DNA of 64,000 nucleotides, taken from assembly GCA_010015745.1 (NCBI GenBank), contig ML978234.1:96626-160625 (forward strand). The letters run 5' to 3'. Every line of letters begins with the position of its first letter. The stretch's first letter is position 1. The position numbers were made by a program, and so were the translations under genes. The stretch is from Setomelanomma holmii. Taxonomy: Eukaryota > Ascomycota > Dothideomycetes > Pleosporales > Phaeosphaeriaceae. The notes below the pieces were generated by a model. It did not search any database and was not told the origin of the DNA. It was given only the letters and a program-made list of their open reading frames with translations. Shown in pieces: positions 58,642 to 64,000 of this stretch.

Positions 58642-61600
58642 ATGGATTTTACAATCGAACAACAAGCACGCAAGCTCATCTCCTCCCTATCGTCCAGTTG
58701 CTCGGACTCTGATGGCTTTGGCTCCTTCTCGCCAGCTGTATACGACACAGCATGGATCTCAATGGTGGCGAAAGAAGGACCAGACGGAAAGAGGAGGTAT
58801 CTCTTTCCGAAAGCCTTCTCTTATCTGCTAGAGACACAATTGCCCAATGGCTCGTGGCCGGCGTATTCCGCGACCATCGATGGAGTCTTGAATACACTTG
58901 CTGCGCTTCTTGCGCTCAAGGTTCGCAGTAACGACGACTCATTCACGCGTCTTGAACTCCAGGAAAGATGCCAGCGAGCCGAGACTGCGGTGCGAATAAT
59001 GCTGAAGAGCTGGGATATCGGTTCAACCGATCGAGTCGGGTTTGAAGTGCTCGTGCCTGGCCTGCTGCGGTTTCTCGAACAGAAGAATATCCACTTCCAA
59101 TTCGATGGCAGAGCGCAATTAATGAAGCTAAGCAAGAGCAAAACGGCGATTGCTCAGCATATGGTCAGAGCAGAAAAGCAAACCACCATACTACACAGTC
59201 TGGAAGCATTTGTCGGCATTCTGAATTTCGATGATGCTCGACATCATAAGCTGCCCAATGGATCCATGCTCAACTCACCTGCGTCTACTGCCGCGTACTT
59301 GATGCACAGCTCTGAGTGGGATTCGGAAGCGGAAGGATATCTCCGTATGGTTCTTGATCAGTATGCAGCGAAAGGTCACAAGGGCGGCGTGCCATCAGCG
59401 TTCCCTTCTCCAGTGTTTGAAACGTCGTGGGTATGTCTTCCAGTGGTCGAGCTTTTGCTGTTCTGACAATCGCAGATCATAGTGACCCTCCTGAAATCCG
59501 GCTCTACATCTCAAGATCTCGGTGCAACTGAGCTTGACGTCCTTGCAGATTATCTTGGAGTCCTGTTGCAAAAGGAAGGCGGCAAGGTCGGCTTCGGTGA
59601 GTGAAGGTCATTGTAGCACAGGTATCGAAGACTAACTTGCCAGCACCATCATGTCTTGCCGACGCAGATGACACAGCGAACGTGTTGTCAGCGCTCTGCA
59701 TCCTCGGCAGGGAAGTTGACATTGACCCAATGCTCTCCGCTTTCGAGAAGCCTGCACACTTCATCACCTACGAGGGCGAGCGGAATGCTAGCTTCAGTGC
59801 AAATTGCAACGTCTTGTTGTGCTTGCTCGAAAGCCCAAAGAGGCATCAATACGCATCGCAGATTGTGAAGTCTGCTCGGTTCTTGGACAGTCTCTGGAAG
59901 CAAGGGAAGCTCCAGGACAAATGGGTGAGTGCAGCAATCGAGCTCCGAGCGACTTCGTTGACATGCGGAAAGAATACCTCGTCTTGCTACTCGATGATGC
60001 TCCTGGCTAAAGCTTTTGTCGGTGTCTTAAGGGAGTTTGGCGATAAAGATGTGGATGTTGGAACCGATATGAAGGAGCTCGTCAAGGAGCGGCTTCCTGC
60101 AATCCTGCTCAATGTCTTCATCGACCTCATTGAACGCCAGAACCCGGACGGTTCTTGGGACTCCAAACACGAAGTGAGTGCGTATGCTGTGTTAGCCTTG
60201 GCTCCTTTGCTAGCCATGCTCTGGCCCGCTGCTCTACGCAACGCTGGGAATGCGTGTTTCGAAAAAGGGAAGTCCTACATCCTGCGGAATATGCAGCACT
60301 GGGAGCAAGGCGACTACCTTTGGATCGAAAAGGTAGCCTACTCCCTACCCACGCTATCCCAAGCGTACTGCCTAGCCGCAGCAAAGGTATCATTCGCGGA
60401 ATCTGAAGTCTTACCGATAAGGACTCTGGAGCCGGACAAGAGACTAGCCAAGTTCTTCTCCAGGATTGAACCGTTCTCCAAGGGACCATCATGGAAGCTT
60501 GAGGCTTGTGTTGCTCAGAGTCTATACTCCGTCAATGCACTGAGGAGATCGAAGCTCCGAGTATTCCCCGAGATGGAGAAGACAAGCAACCACGAGTACT
60601 TGCAATTCATCCCTTTCACCTGGATAGGGTGCAACTCTTTCTACGATTGTGGAGTCACACCAGAAGTATTGTGGGAGATGATGCTCATCAGCATGCTGAA
60701 CTTTCAGGTGGATGCATACATGGAAACCGTGATTGGCATCGACCTTGTCGAAAATCTTGCAGGCGTGCGCGGCGTAATCGATGGCCTTTGCCGAACGAAG
60801 TATGCACGGAGCCGCCAAAAACGAGCAAGAGAGGACGGCGAGGGCCATGGAGATCGTAGACCAGAAAAAAGACACGGTGGTAGCCTCCATGTCGATGACC
60901 CTAGGTCAGATTCCGTGGAGCAATCCGGCGGTCCTGGTTCTTTCCCGGCCGCCGCAGATGTTAATTTCACGCCGCCTTCCTCGGAGCCGTCCACGACATC
61001 ATTGCGAGAAGTCGAAATCGTGCTTTCTGCCTACACAACACACATCCTACAACACGCATTCGTTCTTCGAAGTCCAGCATATCTCCAATCCTGGCTGCGG
61101 CGTACCCTCAACCAGTTTCTCCATGCGCATGTGACGCATATCGAAGATTGCGTCGGCTTCCCGGAGACGACTTATCACAATTGGGTCCACACAACCTCTG
61201 CTGACCACACGAGCTGTCCCTTCTCGTTCGTGTTCTACCTTTGCCTCATGCATGGCGGAAGGGCAGTGAGGGGCAAGCAATGTGACGACCTCTTTTCCGG
61301 AGCTCGGACCAAGTATCTGCTGGAGGACGCATGCAGACATCTTGCCACTATTTGTCGACAATACAACGATTATGGCTCCGTGGCGCGTGACCAGAAGGAA
61401 GAGAACTTGAACAGCATCAACTTTCCTGAATTTCAGGATGCAAGCGCGCAAGGTGAAGGTACTACACCCAAGGACTCGAGTGAGGACAGTCAGGCCGAGG
61501 CAAAAGGATGTCTGTTGAAGATCGCAGAGTACGAGCGAACGTGTCTTAACCTGGCGTTGGACAGTCTGAAGACGAAGGTCGATGGGAGTGCAATGAGAGA

Positions 61601-61682
61601 GCTGGAGCTCTTCTTCGAAGTGACAGATCTGTATGGGCGAATCTACCTAGCTAGAGACATTGGCGTGCAGCGCAAGGCATAG
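58642..61682 (+). CDS. Bifunctional diterpene synthase (copalyl diphosphate/kaurene synthase type)
   Basis: Model: join(58642..59430, 59476..59596, 59644..61682), 982 aa; phases agree (introns 45 and 47 bp). Fungal CPS/KS layout. The N-terminal domain carries SPAVYDTAW and QLPNGSW. The class II acid motif DADD is at residues 310-313 and protonates GGPP to copalyl diphosphate. A QNPDGSW repeat follows. The C-terminal class I domain has the Mg-binding motif at 660-664 as DAYME where DExxE is usual, and the second metal motif NDYGSVARD at 878-886 followed by NLNSINFPEF, a fungal kaurene-synthase hallmark. The length is normal, and a variable charged linker (about residues 690-745) lies in the class I half. 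The likely product is an ent-kaurane-type or related diterpene; the exact skeleton cannot be read. Confidence 0.93.
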
Positions 61683-62781
61683 ACGCGTGTGGTCTGACGC
61701 GCCCTTCAACATTCTATGTTCGCAAGGATGGTCATCGAGCATTGACCAGGCAGCAGAATTGCCATCGGGTCGTAGGCATGCTTGTCGTAGATAATAGAAT
61801 GATTGAAGAGCGGCTTCATTGTTAGCGTAATGCTGAAGTTTTAACGAGAGGCAATTGTGCTTCCAGCCGTAAGATGGCTGGGATTGCTGACGTAACTAGC
61901 GGCATTGAAACACGCGACGCGAAGCCGCTAAGAACTTCTTCGGCATGAACTTGAACTTTCTCTCGTCACCCACAACCCGCGCTGCGAGTAAGTGATCCTA
62001 CCACCCAACTACCGCCGTCTCCATAAAAAAGAATTGTCGTTCGAGCACAGTGACACTCCTGCTAATCGCGTTAAGATCCCCATGAACGACAAATCCAAGT
62101 CACAAGGCGACGCCAGGGTCTAATCAGCCCAGCGTCACACTGCACGACAAACAAGAACGGAAAGCAGAGGGAGTGCGCCATCTTTCACGATGGGCCATAT
62201 CGCCTCTTCAGTCACCGCACAGCGATGAAGAGCGATTTCGCAAGTTGCTGGGTTGCGCTCTCGCCAATACTCTGCCCAACCATTCCCACCGCGCATTGAG
62301 GAAAAAACAAAAGGGTCGAAGCGCCGTGCTGCCTTTCGCAAGATCGTAGCTTTTGCTTGCTGCTGACGACGAAACGTAGTTTTCAATCCGAGCGCCTTTG
62401 CCTTGACTCGCCTGCAGCGCTTGCGCTTTAGGCCGTCTTTGCATTGTTAGTGTGGGGGTGCGTGGTCATTGTTGTTGGGCAGTGAGATGGCGAGTTGCCT
62501 GTACGTGAATCGTCTTTCTTTCTGAGACCTGTTAAACGGTAGAGCGAAGTGTCCGGTGATGATGTTCCGTCCTGGAGGCGGGGCATAAAAGCCAAAGTCG
62601 AGTTGAGGAGCCCGGAAACCTGTTCGTGGCCGAGAGGTCGGCTAATGGGTGGTCGTGGTTTCTTCTGAGGACAGCAGGAGAGCTAATCTGAGGACCAAAT
62701 GCAACACTTGTTTAAACATGATACATTACGTTTTGGGGGGTGCCGCACTGACAAGTGACATACAAACAGCCCTTGCTTCTT
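61683..62781. other. Convergent intergenic region, diterpene synthase and tyrosinase
   Basis: 1.1 kb holding two 3' ends. No coding potential stands out, and the overlapping 80-codon minus ORFs at 62.13-62.44 kb are not convincing. No GGPP synthase motif (DDxxD) is seen here. Confidence 0.45.
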
Positions 62782-63910
62782 CTACTCGTATATATAACAG
62801 AATGGCCCCGCGACAGTGCTGACAAGTTCCTTGATCTTGTACACCTTCCCATCAACATTCAACACTTCCAAGTCGATGTTATCCTCAAGACTTTGCGCAC
62901 GGCCTCCGCCCATCATGCTCGTTCCTCCAGCGATGACCTGCTGCCTGTTTGTAAAGTCCTGCGCTTGCCAGATCCACCACGTTCGATCAATCATCGAATG
63001 ATGGAGCCAGAAGTATGGGTCACCAGGCGATGTATAGAAGTCTAGGATGCATTAGCATATATTGTCACGGAAGTTGTATTTCCAGACGTACCAGAACCCG
63101 GATCGCCAGACACCGTGAAGTGGCCAGCTGAATGCACACCAGTCTGGCTCTGCATGCTGTCCTGGAAGGGTCCAATAGTCTTGTTGTCCGTGATCAAGGC
63201 TGCGATCTTTGCCGAAGTAGCATCGCGCTGAACTAAGTCGCCGCTGATATCACGCTTGATGCATCGTGGGTTATACCCGTAGCCATCTGAGCGTGGGTTC
63301 TTGGGCGGGTTGGTATCGGCCATAGCAGCCATCGGGCTGATCTCAATTAGCATAAAGCCTCATCGTATCGCTCAGATTGGATGGACATACCCCAGGTTCA
63401 CTTTCATGTCCTTAAACGGACCGCTGACGATACATCCACCACCATTACCCGCCGGCCTCAGACCACTACTGTTGTGCGTCACCTTCTCGCCCTGGCCGCT
63501 CATGCTCGTCTCGCTACCGTCGAAGAGTGGCGACGTCTCAGGGTTGGCGTAGCGTCCCCAGTCCCAGTATGGTTGAGTGCCATTGTATCCACACTCGGTC
63601 CTCAACGCGTTCTCATAGGCATAGGTGTAATACCTGTGCCACGAGAGGAAGTTGCCGGTTCCGTGGATAGACAAAGTGTTCTTCATGTGGATGGCGACGA
63701 AGTCGTCATATCGAGTCTTGGCTCCAGGATACTGAGTGGCACTGAGTTTTGAAGGTGCTTTGATGATGCACTGGACGGCTGCAATGTATGCTTTCTTCTC
63801 GTCGGCGGTGATGTCGCCCCTGTGTTAAGTCAGTTGGACGTCCTTGACAATGTTGACCAGGAGTGATACCATTCTTTACTGTAACGGTTTGGGCCTTGCC
63901 CAGACCCACT
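62782..63910 (-). CDS. Tyrosinase (type-3 copper enzyme), 5' end near or beyond the window edge
   Basis: Model for the visible part: complement of join(62782..63041, 63092..63336, 63391..63819, 63870..63910); phases agree. CuA histidines: VAIHMKNTLSIHGTGNFLSWHRYY. The PYWDWGRY motif is that of tyrosinases. CuB region: GVHSAGHFTVSGDPGS and PYFWLHHSMIDRTWWIWQ. It begins with SKEWGDITADEKKAYI, the usual start of the catalytic domain, so the signal peptide and first residues must come from exon(s) between 63911 and the edge or beyond; I cannot join them cleanly. The enzyme oxidises phenols to quinones. Its role next to a diterpene cluster is uncertain: end-tailoring, or an unrelated neighbour. 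Confidence 0.85.
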
Positions 63911-64000
63911 CTAGTACGAGTTGGGATAGCTCATGTATGGCAGTCTATATATGTAGCTCCGCCCACCTCAGGTAGTCAATTCAGCGCAGTCCTCCCCCTC

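Noticed and set aside
60780..60960. Possible extra intron in the diterpene synthase, suggested by a charged low-complexity stretch
   Set aside because: The frame stays open and a variable charged linker at this place is usual in fungal CPS/KS enzymes; no convincing donor/acceptor pair improves the protein.

Overview
The window reads as nuclear DNA of a filamentous ascomycete (Pezizomycotina), probably a Dothideomycete. The support is: genes with many 45-70 bp GT..AG introns, often with a CTAAC-like branch site; HET-domain genes; a Pth11-like receptor; an AIF-like flavoprotein; a CAP59-type mannosyltransferase; and a bifunctional fungal diterpene synthase. The class-level placement is inference. 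All exon boundaries were read by eye from splice consensus, phase continuity and protein-family sense; none is backed by transcripts.

Left part (1-15.6 kb): the C-terminal tip of a membrane protein runs off the left edge. A gene-poor stretch follows, then a RING + PH-like + vWA scaffold-type protein (4.0-7.4 kb). Next is an 8 kb tract with no intact gene, holding the remains of an RBR (RING-IBR-RING) ubiquitin-ligase gene at 13.3-15.0 kb.

Housekeeping block (15.6-44.7 kb): an AIF/AMID-like oxidoreductase, two lineage-type hypothetical proteins, sorting nexin Snx41/Atg20, a ZIP zinc transporter, a CAP59-like glycosyltransferase, a small secreted cysteine-rich protein (30.4-30.8 kb, recognisable only after splicing three short exons), a Pro/Gln-rich membrane protein, two small hypotheticals, a decayed HET-domain gene and an NADP(H)-type zinc alcohol dehydrogenase. 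Three mitochondrial genes follow in a row (tRNA t6A dehydratase TCD, endonuclease G NUC1, TIM13), then an L-type lectin cargo receptor.

Accessory right part (45.9-64 kb): a HET gene broken by in-frame stops and an aldo-keto reductase lacking the family's catalytic His precede what looks like a diterpenoid biosynthetic gene cluster. It holds a Pth11-like receptor, a secreted BBE-type FAD oxidase, a CYP65-like P450, an ent-kaurene-oxidase-like P450, a bifunctional copalyl diphosphate/kaurene-type synthase (982 aa, class II and class I domains) and a tyrosinase at the right edge. Two divergent promoters (53.83-54.24 and 58.17-58.64 kb) pair the oxidase with P450 A and P450 B with the synthase. 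In the inferred pathway the synthase cyclises GGPP via a copalyl diphosphate, the kaurene-oxidase-like P450 oxidises the hydrocarbon, and the second P450, FAD oxidase and perhaps the tyrosinase tailor it. No GGPP synthase, transporter or transcription factor is seen; they may lie beyond the right edge. The gene set differs from the classic gibberellin cluster, so the product is open.
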